Shown here: positions 1-8,427 of the stretch, one piece after another | Layout of the letters: every line of letters starts with the position of its first letter | Numbering within the stretch: the first letter of the stretch is position 1 | Source of the DNA: an uncultured Collinsella sp. | GTDB taxonomy: Bacteria > Actinomycetota > Coriobacteriia > Coriobacteriales > Coriobacteriaceae | Length of the DNA stretch: 16,597 nucleotides | NCBI GenBank assembly: GCA_900542945.1 | Contig: UQPI01000048.1 | Location: forward strand, 1 to 16,597 | Direction of reading: 5' to 3' | The notes under the pieces: generated by a model | Database searches by the model: none | What the model was told of the DNA's origin: nothing | What the model saw: the letters and a program-made list of their open reading frames with translations, nothing else | Made by a program: the position numbers and the translations under genes

Positions 1-107
1 CAGCGAGCGGGCACCAGAGCGAACAAATTGGCATGAAAAGAGGACGGCATAGACCTTCTGGTCATGCCGTCCTCTTTGAATGACAAGTTGTCGCTCTGGT
101 GCCCGCG
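1..107. repeat. nested long palindrome (bidirectional terminator-like hairpin)
   Basis: Two nested inverted repeats are visible. The outer arms GCGGGCACCAGAGCGA (7-22) and its complement (91-106) are a perfect 16-bp match. The inner arms AAAGAGGACGGCAT (37-50) and 64-77 are a perfect 14-bp match, topped by a 4-bp GACC/GGTC stem with a TTCT loop after a bulged A51. The sequence between inner and outer arms is also partly complementary, so about 100 nt can fold into one long cruciform. On the minus strand the inner stem ends in CTCTTTT, so it could terminate htpG transcripts or act in both directions. No gene is visible in 1-199. Confidence 0.7.
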
Positions 108-191
108 CAGCGTCGGCTGGTCCGCCGTTCGTTAGAACGGCGGAACGAAGGGCAGCGTCGAGTAGTTACGCGGTTCGTAGAACCGCGTAAC
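107..191. repeat. two tandem hairpin units sharing GCAGCGTCG
   Basis: GCAGCGTCG occurs at 107-115 and at 152-160, a 45-bp period. Each copy is followed by a perfect hairpin: TCCGCCGTTC / GAACGGCGGA (121-130 / 135-144, loop GTTA) and GTTACGCGGTTC / GAACCGCGTAAC (165-176 / 180-191, loop GTA). Both stems end in GTTC..GAAC around the loop but differ lower down, with both strands changing together. This suggests structure is kept rather than sequence. The unit lies just downstream of the htpG stop. No U-tract follows, so a simple intrinsic terminator is not the best explanation. Confidence 0.6.
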
Positions 192-199
192 CCCCCTAG

Positions 200-2224
200 T
201 TACATCAGCTCGCAGACAGCCGCCGCGAAGGCAACGGGGTCCTCGGGGAGGATACCCTCGACCAGCAGGGCCTGATCGTAGAGCAGGCCGGAGTACTGCT
301 TGATCTTGTCGGCGTCACCTGCCTTCTGGGCAGCGACAAGCTTGTCAAAGACCGGGTGCTTGGCGTTGAGCTCGAGCACGCGCTGGCTCTTGGGCATGCC
401 GTCGGGCGCGCCCTCGGGTCCCTTCTGGAGCACCTTCTCCATCTCGAGCGAAAGCGGACCCTCGGTGGTGATGCAAGCGGGGGCATCGGTCAGGCGCGCG
501 GAGACGGCAACTTTCTCGACCTTGTCACCGAGCGCCTCCTTCATAGCGCTAAAGAGGTCCTCGTTTTCCTTGGTGGCGTCCTCGGCCTCCTTCTTCTCGT
601 CCTCGGTCGCCAGATCAAGATCGCCAGTCGCGACGTTCTTGAGCTCCAGGTGACGATCCTCGACCTCGGGCTCGGCACCGTCGGCAACGGCCTTCTCGGC
701 AGCCTCGCGGGCGGCGTCGTCCTCGTAGATCTTAGGCATATCGGCGGCAACGTACTCACGCATAGCCTGGAACGTGAACTCATCCACATCCTGCGTCAGC
801 AACAGCACGTCATAGCCGCGGTCGAGCACACCCTTTACCACGGGCATCTTGGCCAAGCGCTCACGCGAGTCGCCGGCGGCGTAGTAGATGGCCTTCTGAT
901 CCCCGGGCATGCCCTTGGCATACTCGGCCAGGGTAATCATCTTCTGCTCCTTGGCAGACCAGAACAGTAGCAGGTCGGCGAGCTCATCGGCCTTCATGCC
1001 ATAGCTCGAGTAGATGCCGTACTTAAGACCGCGGCCAAAGTTCTCAAAGAACTTCTCGTAGGCCTCGCGGTCGTTGTCGCGCATATCCTCAAGATCGGCG
1101 GTAATCTTCTTCTCCACGCGCTTGGCGATGGCCTTGAGCTGACGGTTCTGCTGCAGCGTCTCACGCGAGATGTTGAGCGACACGTCGGCAGAATCCACGA
1201 CGCCGCGGACAAAGTTGTAGTAGTCGGGCAGCAGGTCGTCGCACTTCTCCATAATCAGCACGTTGGAGCTGTAGAGCGCCAGGCCCTTCTCGTAGTCCTT
1301 GCTGTACAGATCGAACGGGGCGCGGCCCGGCACAAACAGCAGCGCATCGTACTCAAGCGTACCCTCGGCATGGAAGCTGATAGTGCGCGCGGGATCGTCA
1401 AAGTCGTGGAACGTGGACTTGTAGAACTCGTTGTAATCCTTCTGCTCAACGTCGGAGCTGCGCTTTTTCCAAATCGGCGTCATGGAGTTGATGGTCTCGA
1501 GCTCCTGATAGTCCTCGTACTCGGGCTTGTAGTCGTCACCAGCGTCCTCGGGCTTGGGCTTCTGGCGGCTCTTGCTCACCATCATCTGAATCGGGTAGCG
1601 CACATAGTTGCTGTACTGCTGAATCAGGCTCTTGAGGCCCCACTCGGTCAGGAAGCGATCGTAGGTCTCGGCCTCGCCGTCGGCGTCGAGTTTCTCGTTC
1701 TCGCGCAGCGTCAGAATGACATCGGTACCGTGCTCAGCACGCTCGCCGTCCTCGATGGTGTAGCCCTCAAGACCGTCGGACTCCCAAACGTGGGCGGTAT
1801 CCTCGCCATAAGCGCGGCTGACGACCTTCACATGGCTGGCGACCATAAAAGCCGAGTAGAAGCCCACGCCAAACTGACCGATGATGTCGACATCGGAGCC
1901 CTGCTGCTCGGCGTTCTCGGTCTTAAACTCCTCGGAGCCGGAGTGGGCGATGGTGCCCAGGTTGCGCTCGAGCTCCTCGGCGGTCATGCCGATGCCGTTA
2001 TCCGAAATCGTGATGGTGCGGGCATCCTTATCGAAGGAGACGCGAATGGCCAGGTCGCCCTGGTTGATCTTAACGCTCGGGTCCTGCAGGCTCTTAAAGT
2101 TGAGCTTGTCGACGGCATCGCTCGCGTTGGAGATAAGCTCGCGCAGGAAGATTTCCTTGTTGGTGTAGATGGAGTTGATCATGAGGTCGAGCAATTTTTT
2201 GCTCTCGGTCTTAAATTGACGCAT
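200..2224 (-). CDS. htpG: molecular chaperone HtpG (Hsp90 family)
   Basis: This is an ATP-dependent cytosolic Hsp90 chaperone acting as a homodimer on partly folded client proteins. The 674-residue product has the GHKL ATPase fold at the N terminus: RELISNASDAVDKL (28-41, Mg/ATP-binding Asn33), SDNGIGM (74-80, Asp75) and GQFGVGFYSAF (116-126). A charged linker lies around 216-245. The middle domain carries NISRETLQQNRQLK (351-364) with the arginine that contacts ATP phosphate, and a dimerisation domain occupies the C terminus. It is somewhat longer than the about 624 residues of E. coli HtpG, partly through an acidic Lys/Glu-rich stretch near 545-565. The ATG at 2222-2224 is preceded by AAAGGA at a good distance. 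No CIRCE or HAIR element was found upstream. The terminator-like hairpin in its leader is described separately. It is monocistronic by position. Confidence 0.97.
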   Translation of the reverse strand: MRQFKTESKKLLDLMINSIYTNKEIFLRELISNASDAVDKLNFKSLQDPSVKINQGDLAIRVSFDKDARTITISDNGIGMTAEELERNLGTIAHSGSEEFKTENAEQQGSDVDIIGQFGVGFYSAFMVASHVKVVSRAYGEDTAHVWESDGLEGYTIEDGERAEHGTDVILTLRENEKLDADGEAETYDRFLTEWGLKSLIQQYSNYVRYPIQMMVSKSRQKPKPEDAGDDYKPEYEDYQELETINSMTPIWKKRSSDVEQKDYNEFYKSTFHDFDDPARTISFHAEGTLEYDALLFVPGRAPFDLYSKDYEKGLALYSSNVLIMEKCDDLLPDYYNFVRGVVDSADVSLNISRETLQQNRQLKAIAKRVEKKITADLEDMRDNDREAYEKFFENFGRGLKYGIYSSYGMKADELADLLLFWSAKEQKMITLAEYAKGMPGDQKAIYYAAGDSRERLAKMPVVKGVLDRGYDVLLLTQDVDEFTFQAMREYVAADMPKIYEDDAAREAAEKAVADGAEPEVEDRHLELKNVATGDLDLATEDEKKEAEDATKENEDLFSAMKEALGDKVEKVAVSARLTDAPACITTEGPLSLEMEKVLQKGPEGAPDGMPKSQRVLELNAKHPVFDKLVAAQKAGDADKIKQYSGLLYDQALLVEGILPEDPVAFAAAVCELM

Positions 2225-2254
2225 GTGCAGTCCTTTCGCGCTACCCCTGTCCGC

Positions 2255-2280
2255 AAAAAACGGCCCGGTCGCCCGAGCCG
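2255..2280 (-). terminator. intrinsic terminator inside the htpG leader
   Basis: Read on the minus strand, CGGCTCGG (2280-2273) pairs with CCGGGCCG (2268-2261) as 8 bp including one G-U, around a GCGA tetraloop, and is followed at once by six T (2260-2255). Only 30 nt separate the T-run from the htpG ATG, and these hold the Shine-Dalgarno but no recognisable promoter. It may end transcripts from the acetyltransferase side, or it may attenuate htpG. Confidence 0.75.
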
Positions 2281-2309
2281 CATCGCAGACCTGCTATGTT
2301 CAGACTTAG

Positions 2310-2317
2310 ATTTTATA
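2310..2317 (-). promoter_or_regulatory. possible htpG -10 element
   Basis: On the minus strand this reads TATAAAAT, a good -10 match and the only clear one between the acetyltransferase stop and htpG. No convincing -35 hexamer lies 16-18 bp upstream. If used, the transcript would pass through the terminator hairpin at 2255-2280 before reaching htpG. Confidence 0.35.
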
Positions 2318-2427
2318 ACCCATTAGCGCGCATATATACATACGGAATCGAAAAACTGTATGTCCGAGCGCTCCAAAGCGCCAATTGCCAAGGAGTGTCC
2401 CAAACTGCCGGCAGGAAAGGAACGTCC

Positions 2428-2928
2428 CTATCTGCCATCTACGCGCTTGGCCATCCAGGCATGAGGCTGGCCTTCATCCTCATAGTCCACCGGGGCAATC
2501 TGCGTGTAGCCCGCCTTGACATAGAGCGGCAGCACGTATTCCTGCGCATGCAGCTTAATGAGCTTGGCACCGGCATCACGCGCGGCGGCATCACTGGCCT
2601 CGACAATCTTGCTCGCCAGACCGCGACGGCGCATGCTCGGCAGCACGGCCACGCGCCCCATAATGTAGGTCTCCCCCGCCGCGACACCTTCGTCCAAGTC
2701 GCACGCCGGCGACACCGGAGCCTCTGCGTCAGCCGCGCGCTCAAGCTCTTCGGGAAACACGCGCGAGCAACCGGCAAGCTCGCCGTCTACATAGAGCGTC
2801 ACATGAAGGCAGTTCGGATCCTCGTCGATAGCGTCGAACTCATTCTCGTAGCCCTGCTCGTCCATAAAAACGACGCGGCGCACCAACGCCGCGTCATCAA
2901 AGCATCCCGTCTTAAGTTGGATATCCAT
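2428..2928 (-). CDS. GNAT family N-acetyltransferase (YjcF/ElaA-like)
   Basis: This is a predicted cytosolic acetyltransferase of 166 residues that transfers acetyl from acetyl-CoA; the substrate is unknown. Motif A is GRVAVLPSMRRRGLASKIV (91-109), with the RRRGLA pyrophosphate-binding loop and the preceding beta strand. The C-terminal part, LHAQEYVLPLYVKAGY (126-141), is the usual motif B region. The N-terminal VRRVVFMDEQG (16-26) and the following acidic patch match the YjcF/ElaA-type subgroup. The start is set at ATG 2926-2928, which has AAAGGG at a proper distance. The TTG six codons upstream (2946) has no such site. The gene lies 39 nt after the PHP phosphatase stop, so it may share the cps transcript. 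It is followed by the terminator at 2255-2280. Confidence 0.85.
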   Translation of the reverse strand: MDIQLKTGCFDDAALVRRVVFMDEQGYENEFDAIDEDPNCLHVTLYVDGELAGCSRVFPEELERAADAEAPVSPACDLDEGVAAGETYIMGRVAVLPSMRRRGLASKIVEASDAAARDAGAKLIKLHAQEYVLPLYVKAGYTQIAPVDYEDEGQPHAWMAKRVDGR

Positions 2929-2967
2929 GGCTGCCCTTTCATTCAATGCGAACGTTAGGGACAGATT

Positions 2968-3618
2968 TTAGCGAAAATGAGCTCCGCGTACGCTAAACTT
3001 CGCGCGAGCCTTCGCCAGGCAGTCGTAATGACCCACGTTATGGGCATCGCTCGCGATGAAGCTGTACAGGTTCTGATCGAACAGGCGCTGTGCCGGCTTT
3101 TTCTCGCGACCAAAGCGACCGCCGGCAATAAAGTCCGCCGAAGCCTGCAGCTTGCAGCCCATATCGACCAGGCGCTCCGCCACGCTTACATCCTTTTGAA
3201 CCGCACGATAGCGCTCAGGATGAGCGATGATCACCTGGTAGCCACGGCACTGCAAATCGTAAATCGTGCTCTCGTACTCTCTAAACGCATACGCATCGGC
3301 ATGCGTCGAAAGCTCGAGCAGGAACTCATTGGTTCCATCGAAATGCAGGTGCTCCGCGGCATCGATACCAAGCTCAACGAGCTTTCGATGGTTGACCTCG
3401 AAGCCCATCTGAAGCGGAAAACCGTCAGCGTTATCGCGCAGTAGCTCAAAGGCATCCCACATCTTGTCGTAATCAAAATAGGGATCGCGGCAGTGAGGAG
3501 TGCAAACAATTCTGGTTACACCAGCCCGCTTGGCAGCCTCGAGCATCGCCAAGCTCTCATCGAGATCGGCGGCGCCGTCGTCTACACCCGGCAAGATATG
3601 GCAATGAATGTCACGCAT
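2968..3618 (-). CDS. CpsB/YwqE-type PHP-domain protein-tyrosine phosphatase
   Basis: This is a metal-dependent phosphatase of the PHP family (CpsB, Wzb-analogue of Gram-positives). It removes phosphate from the tyrosine tail of the partner BY-kinase and so resets polysaccharide length control. Metal ligands are visible: HCHILPGVDDG (5-15), TPH (40-42), HPERY (133-137) and SDAH (190-193). The 216 residues are shorter than the usual about 240-255. Only about 23 residues follow SDAH, so the last helix found in relatives appears to be missing. The +1 frame continues open for only about 12 codons and gives no clear match, so a frameshift is possible but not shown. The ATG at 3616-3618 follows AAGG within a 17-nt gap after the kinase stop. 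Membership of the same operon as the kinase and adaptor is clear. Confidence 0.9.
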   Translation of the reverse strand: MRDIHCHILPGVDDGAADLDESLAMLEAAKRAGVTRIVCTPHCRDPYFDYDKMWDAFELLRDNADGFPLQMGFEVNHRKLVELGIDAAEHLHFDGTNEFLLELSTHADAYAFREYESTIYDLQCRGYQVIIAHPERYRAVQKDVSVAERLVDMGCKLQASADFIAGGRFGREKKPAQRLFDQNLYSFIASDAHNVGHYDCLAKARAKFSVRGAHFR

Positions 3619-3635
3619 AGGTCAGCCTTAATCAA

Positions 3636-4373
3636 CTAAACGTTTGCTCGGTTGGTGAAGATGCCCTTTTTGGAAGTCCCCTGATCGTCGGAGCCCTTCT
3701 TCACCTTCTTACCGTCCTTGGTGTAGTAGGAGTAGTAGTACTCGCTGGTCTCGGTCTCGCAATAGTTCATAACGGTACCGATGAGCTTGACCTTCTCGGA
3801 CTTCTTAAGCTGACCGATGGCGTTGAGCGCCTCCTCGCGCTTGGTGAAATCCTCACGCACGACAAAAAGCGCACCGTCGGTCAGACTTGCGATCTCGGCA
3901 GCATCGATGAAGGTGCCGACCGGGGGAGCATCGAAGATGACATACTGGAACTTGGCGGACAGCGCCTTTACCAGCTTGGCAAAGCGGTGAGAGACGATGA
4001 TGTCGGCAGGATTGGGAATGTGCGGCTCGGCATCGAGGAAGTAGAAATTCTTCTGACCTGTCTCGACAATCGCCTGGTCGATAGAAACCTGCTCGGACAG
4101 GACAGCATAGAGTCCGCCGCGGGAGCGAACGCCGAGCATATCGGCAAGGGACCTGCGACGCATATCAGCCTCGACCAGCAGGACACTCTTGCCGCTGGTG
4201 GCGATAGCTTGGGCAAGGTTAATGGAAACCGTAGACTTGCCCTCGTTGGGAATCGAGGAGGTAACGGTGATGGTGCGAATGGGGTCGTCCACGCTCGCAA
4301 AGCGGATGTTGGCCAGAAGGGTCTTGGCGGCATTCTGTACAACGAGCTTGTCGGTGTTCTTTGCCTTAGCCAT
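3636..4373 (-). CDS. CpsD-type bacterial tyrosine kinase (BY-kinase)
   Basis: This cytosolic tyrosine autokinase works with the membrane adaptor encoded just upstream to control chain length or export of a capsular or exopolysaccharide. In its 245 residues the Walker A loop is SSIPNEGKST (39-48), Walker A' is VLLVEADMRR (64-73) and Walker B is YVIFDAPP (144-151). The C terminus carries the phosphorylatable cluster EYYYSYY (211-217, five tyrosines), followed by a Lys-rich tail. These are the hallmarks of the CpsD/CapB subgroup, in which kinase and adaptor are separate proteins. ATG 4371-4373 lies 2 nt after the adaptor's stop, so translation is probably coupled. The phosphatase follows 17 nt later. 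No capsule glycosyltransferase or flippase gene is in the window, so its polysaccharide locus must lie elsewhere. Confidence 0.94.
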   Translation of the reverse strand: MAKAKNTDKLVVQNAAKTLLANIRFASVDDPIRTITVTSSIPNEGKSTVSINLAQAIATSGKSVLLVEADMRRRSLADMLGVRSRGGLYAVLSEQVSIDQAIVETGQKNFYFLDAEPHIPNPADIIVSHRFAKLVKALSAKFQYVIFDAPPVGTFIDAAEIASLTDGALFVVREDFTKREEALNAIGQLKKSEKVKLIGTVMNYCETETSEYYYSYYTKDGKKVKKGSDDQGTSKKGIFTNRANV

Positions 4374-4375
4374 GC

Positions 4376-5032
4376 CTATTTACCACCTTTCATAGCCGGA
4401 ATTCGGCCAACAACGGGAATGCCCAGGAGCTCTTCTGCCTCTTCGGCACCGCGGATGCGGGTATTGAGCATGTCTGCCAAAACGACATAGGCAACTGCGA
4501 TAAAGATGCCCGCGAGGAACGCGACAGCAACGTACAGCATACGCTTGGGACCGCTGGGGGCTTCGGGGGTCTTAGCCTCGTCGATAACGTTGATGCTCTG
4601 GGCAGCGCCGACGTTCTGAGCGACCGTACTCACCGAGCTAGCTATGGCCTTTGCGACCTTAGCCGTCTCCTTGGCATCGGTGCCGGTAACCGAAAGCGTA
4701 ATGACACGCGTGGTGGTCTCGGAGGAAACAGACACCTTGTAGTCATCCAGATCGGTGAGTCCCAGTTCCTTGGCGGCGCCGCTCTTAACGCTATCGCTAT
4801 CAAGCAGCGTGGCGATATCGTTGGAAAGCATCTGGCTCGCCGAGAGATCGTTGTAGCTCATCTGACCGCTATCGTCGGTCTTGGCGAGAATGTACATGCT
4901 CGTCGTCGCGGTATAGGTGTTGTCCATCGCAACGAAGGACACGATGCCCATGGCGATCGCGCAGACCACCGGAAGGGTGATGACCAGCTTGAGGTGCTTT
5001 TTGAGCAGCTGGAACAGTTCGAGAAGGGTCAT
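4376..5032 (-). CDS. CpsC/Wzz-like polysaccharide co-polymerase, BY-kinase adaptor
   Basis: This is a membrane protein of 218 residues with the CpsC/CapA layout. It has a short cytosolic N terminus, TM1 at about 15-36, an extracytoplasmic domain (37-164), a proline-containing TPEAPSGPKR segment (155-164), TM2 at about 165-187 and a cytosolic tail ending EELLGIPVVGRIPAMKGGK. The tail is the part that activates the separate BY-kinase in this family. It is the first gene of the cpsC-cpsD-cpsB run, with ATG at 5030-5032 and AAAGG about 8 nt upstream. A promoter is proposed at 5113-5141. The family role is control of polysaccharide chain length; the polymer itself is unknown here. Confidence 0.9.
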   Translation of the reverse strand: MTLLELFQLLKKHLKLVITLPVVCAIAMGIVSFVAMDNTYTATTSMYILAKTDDSGQMSYNDLSASQMLSNDIATLLDSDSVKSGAAKELGLTDLDDYKVSVSSETTTRVITLSVTGTDAKETAKVAKAIASSVSTVAQNVGAAQSINVIDEAKTPEAPSGPKRMLYVAVAFLAGIFIAVAYVVLADMLNTRIRGAEEAEELLGIPVVGRIPAMKGGK

Positions 5033-5112
5033 GCAGCTTGCCTTTCATTTCCCCAGTTCGGATTGACAAAACTGTCCGTATGTTATCGCATCTTTTTACC
5101 GAGACCAAACTC

Positions 5113-5141
5113 TATACATAAGAAACAGGCTCTCCTGTAAA
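5113..5141 (-). promoter_or_regulatory. sigma70-type promoter for the cpsC-cpsD-cpsB operon
   Basis: On the minus strand TTTACA (5141-5136) and TGTATA (5118-5113) are separated by exactly 17 bp. The pair lies about 80 nt upstream of the cpsC-like start and just after the terminator of the upstream kinase gene. It is the best -35/-10 pair in this intergenic region. Confidence 0.5.
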
Positions 5142-5173
5142 AATGACGGAAGCAATCGTAAAATTGCACAACA

Positions 5174-5202
5174 ACGCCGCACCCGAAAGTCCGATGCGGC
5201 GT
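5174..5202 (-). terminator. hairpin after the PhoR-like kinase gene
   Basis: ACGCCGCA (5174-5181) and TGCGGCGT (5195-5202) form a perfect 8-bp stem with a 13-nt loop, 25 nt beyond the kinase stop on the minus strand. The sequence that follows on the minus strand is T-rich but interrupted (TGTTGTGCAATTTTA), so termination efficiency is uncertain. Confidence 0.5.
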
Positions 5203-5227
5203 CTACATCAATATCTATGTTGTATCG

Positions 5228-6652
5228 CTATGCGAATGGCTCGTCCTGCTGTATGGGAAACGTCACCGTAATGGTGGTTCCCACGCCCAACTCGCTCGAC
5301 AGATCGAGCGTGGCGTGATGATACAGGGCCGCATGTTTGACAATGGCAAGCCCCAGGCCGGTTCCGCCGCGTGCCTTAGACCTGCTCTTGTCCACGCGAT
5401 AGAACCGCTCAAATACCTTGCCCTGTTCTTCAGGCGCGATACCGATTCCCGTGTCGGCGACCGCGAGGAACGGATGACCTTCGTCGTTGGTGCCGCACTG
5501 CAGCGCAACCATACCGCCGGGTCGATTGTAGCGGATGGCGTTGCTTGCCAGATTGTAGATGAGCTCGTCAATCAAGCGCGACACGCCTTCGATGACCACA
5601 GGCTTGGTCTCATGACTTATCGTCACATTCGCTTGACGGGCGACCTGTTCAAGACGCTGCTCAACCGTGTAGATGGCACGCGAGAGCTCAATAGGCTCCG
5701 TGGACCCAATGGGCACCGCCTCGCCCTCAGTCGCACGCTCGGCCTCGTCCAAGTTAGACAGCGTAAGGATATCGTTGACAAGCGCTGCCAAGCGGCCCGC
5801 CTCACGATAGATACGACCGCCAAAGTTGCGCAGGTCATCCTCGCCCTCAACCATGCCGTTTGCGATGAGCTCGGCATAGCCCGAAATCGCCGTAAGCGGC
5901 GTCTTGAGCTCATGAGTGATATTCGCCGTGAACTCGCGGCGCATACGGTCGTTGTCCGCTAGCACCGCCATTTGGCGCTTGAGTTCCTGGCGCTGCGACT
6001 CGATACGCTCAAGCATGGGGACCATCTCGGCATAGGCGTGCTCATAGCTACGGCGCGGGTGGTCCAAATCCACCTCTTGCAACGGCGCGATGATGGCACG
6101 GGACTCGCGGCGCGCCATGAAAAACGAGAGTACCGCACCCGCTGCTGCGATAAGCAGCATCGGCGCCACCATCGACAGCAAAATCGCCGCAACGCCAGGC
6201 TGGGCCTGCGCCAAGCGGACAACCTGGCCGTTATCAAGGGCGACGGCGCGATACAGCATAATCTCGTCGAGCGTAGAGCTTGCGCGCTCCGCGGAACCCG
6301 AACCACTCTCAAAGGCCTCGATGACCTCGGGGCGATCGCCATGGTTGGGCAGTGTGGAAGGCGACGCCTCGTTGTCGTAGGCAACCGATCCATCCTTGTT
6401 AATCAGCGTGATGCGTAAGTCCTCGCGATCGAGGCTACGCAAGAACGGGACGGGCTCCTGCTGCTCGTCGAGGGCGGCAGCAATGAGCTCGGTTTCCTGC
6501 GCCAGATTGGCACTCGTGGCATCCGCCAAGGTGTTTTGCACAAAGAACGCACCCAGCACCGTAAACGCCACGATAACCGCCATGGCGCAAACAAAGATCG
6601 TCACAAAAACGCGGTGCGATAGCGTTTGTTTTCCCTGGGGGGCGAAGACCAC
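5228..6652 (-). CDS. PhoR-type membrane sensor histidine kinase
   Basis: This is a class I histidine kinase of 474 residues, partner of the response regulator encoded just upstream. TM1 lies at about 16-38, an extracytoplasmic sensing domain at about 40-150, and TM2 at about 154-180. A linker leads into HisKA with NITHELKTPLTAISGYAEL (244-262, phosphoacceptor His247). The HATPase domain shows the N box NLASNAIRYN (367-376), G1 box DTGIGI (400-405), F box ERFYRVDKS (415-423) and G2 box GGTGLGLAI (429-437). The start is GTG at 6650-6652, three nt after the regulator stop. GGAGGAG overlaps the end of the regulator gene, so translation is coupled. The neighbouring pstB and the domain layout suggest phosphate-starvation signalling. 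No PAS domain is obvious. Confidence 0.93.
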   Translation of the reverse strand: MVFAPQGKQTLSHRVFVTIFVCAMAVIVAFTVLGAFFVQNTLADATSANLAQETELIAAALDEQQEPVPFLRSLDREDLRITLINKDGSVAYDNEASPSTLPNHGDRPEVIEAFESGSGSAERASSTLDEIMLYRAVALDNGQVVRLAQAQPGVAAILLSMVAPMLLIAAAGAVLSFFMARRESRAIIAPLQEVDLDHPRRSYEHAYAEMVPMLERIESQRQELKRQMAVLADNDRMRREFTANITHELKTPLTAISGYAELIANGMVEGEDDLRNFGGRIYREAGRLAALVNDILTLSNLDEAERATEGEAVPIGSTEPIELSRAIYTVEQRLEQVARQANVTISHETKPVVIEGVSRLIDELIYNLASNAIRYNRPGGMVALQCGTNDEGHPFLAVADTGIGIAPEEQGKVFERFYRVDKSRSKARGGTGLGLAIVKHAALYHHATLDLSSELGVGTTITVTFPIQQDEPFA

Positions 6653-6655
6653 GGG

Positions 6656-7384
6656 TTACTCCTCCGATGCGGTGGACGCGGTGTCGTCACCTTCGGCACC
6701 ATCACCGGCAGAAGGCTCAGCCAAGCGGTAGCCCACGCCGCGCACGGTCTCGATGGCGCTGGCATGCTCGCCCAGTTTTTGGCGAAGCGTCTGCACGTGC
6801 ACGTCAACGGTGCGCGAACCGCCGTCGAAGTCCCAGCCCCACACGCTCTGCAGCAACGACTCGCGGGTAAAGACCACACCGGGCTTGCGCATGAGGTACT
6901 CGAGCAGGTCGAACTCGCGCAGGGTGAGCTTAAGCGGCTCGCCGGCAACGGTCACCTCGCGATGGCTGGGCGAAAGCACGATGTCGCCCACGCTGAGCAC
7001 ATCGCTCGCCTGCTTGACCATGCCGCCGCGACGCAGCAGTGCGCGGCAGCGGCTCGCAAGCTCCATGAGCGAAAACGGCTTAGTCAGGTAATCGTCGGCA
7101 CCGCCATCGAGCGCCATCACCTTGTCGAGTTCGGTGTCCTTGGCGGTAAGCATCATGATGGGCACCGTCGCCGTCAGGCGATCGGCACGCAGGCGACGCA
7201 TAATCGCCAAGCCATCGGTGTCGGGCAGCATGATATCGAGCAGCACAGCATCGGGCACCCGTCGCGCCACGGCAGCTTTAAACTCGCCATCACACGAAAA
7301 GCCCTCGGCCTCGATTCCCTGCTTGCGCAGCGCGTAGACTGTCAAATCCCTGATGTTGTCATCGTCCTCGACGTAATAGATCAT
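6656..7384 (-). CDS. OmpR/PhoB-family response regulator (phosphate-type)
   Basis: This is a 242-residue DNA-binding response regulator. The receiver domain has acidic EDDD (6-9), phosphoacceptor Asp50 in LLDIMLPDTDG, Thr80 in MMLTAKD and Lys102 in YLTKPFS. The winged-helix effector domain contains LTLREFDLLEYLM and ends SRTVDVHVQTLRQKLG...ETVRGVGYRL, typical of PhoB/PhoP/RegX3. The first residues (MIYYVEDD) are short before the acidic pocket, as in many PhoB-like proteins. ATG 7382-7384 has AAAGGGG upstream. It sits 64 nt after the pstB stop and is coupled to the PhoR-like kinase gene. A phosphate role is inferred from pstB. A closely related envelope-stress regulator cannot be excluded. Confidence 0.93.
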   Translation of the reverse strand: MIYYVEDDDNIRDLTVYALRKQGIEAEGFSCDGEFKAAVARRVPDAVLLDIMLPDTDGLAIMRRLRADRLTATVPIMMLTAKDTELDKVMALDGGADDYLTKPFSLMELASRCRALLRRGGMVKQASDVLSVGDIVLSPSHREVTVAGEPLKLTLREFDLLEYLMRKPGVVFTRESLLQSVWGWDFDGGSRTVDVHVQTLRQKLGEHASAIETVRGVGYRLAEPSAGDGAEGDDTASTASEE

Positions 7385-7448
7385 GTTGAACCCCTTTGCG
7401 GCCGATATGACCGCATCTTAACCCTAAAGGCACCTGCACTAGATGGTA

Positions 7449-8324
<876 letters not shown>

Positions 8325-8337
8325 ACCGCATACCTCC

Positions 8338-8366
8338 ATATCGATATCAATTCAGCAGTATCGATA
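8338..8366. promoter_or_regulatory. paired TATCGATA palindromes upstream of pstB
   Basis: TATCGATA occurs at 8339-8346 (within the larger palindrome ATATCGATAT, 8338-8347) and at 8359-8366. The two centres are 20 bp apart, about two helical turns, and lie just upstream of the pstB ribosome site. The layout suits binding of a dimeric regulator on one DNA face. The regulator is unknown. Confidence 0.35.
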
Positions 8367-8399
8367 GTAGAAATCGCGGCTCATACGCACGTGAGCGCA

Positions 8400-8417
8400 T
8401 TGTCAAGTGTTTGTAAG
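8400..8417 (-). promoter_or_regulatory. possible pst promoter region with tandem half-sites
   Basis: On the minus strand CTTACAA (8417-8411) and CTTGACAA (8407-8400) lie 10 bp apart and resemble tandem Pho-box-like half-sites. The second contains a consensus TTGACA -35 hexamer. No strong -10 follows at 16-18 bp (TATGAG at 15 bp is the nearest). This is the only candidate control region for the pstB operon in the 103 nt after the VanS-like stop. Confidence 0.3.
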
Positions 8418-8427
8418 GGCACGCTGG

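Noticed and set aside
1370..2326. 318-codon plus-strand open frame opposite htpG
   Set aside because: It lies antisense to conserved htpG motifs and gives low-complexity Leu/Val/Gly-rich translation typical of a shadow frame in GC-rich DNA.
2225..2427. CIRCE or HspR (HAIR) operator for htpG
   Set aside because: Neither TTAGCACTC-N9-GAGTGCTAA nor CTTGAGT-N7-ACTCAAG, or a close variant, is present.
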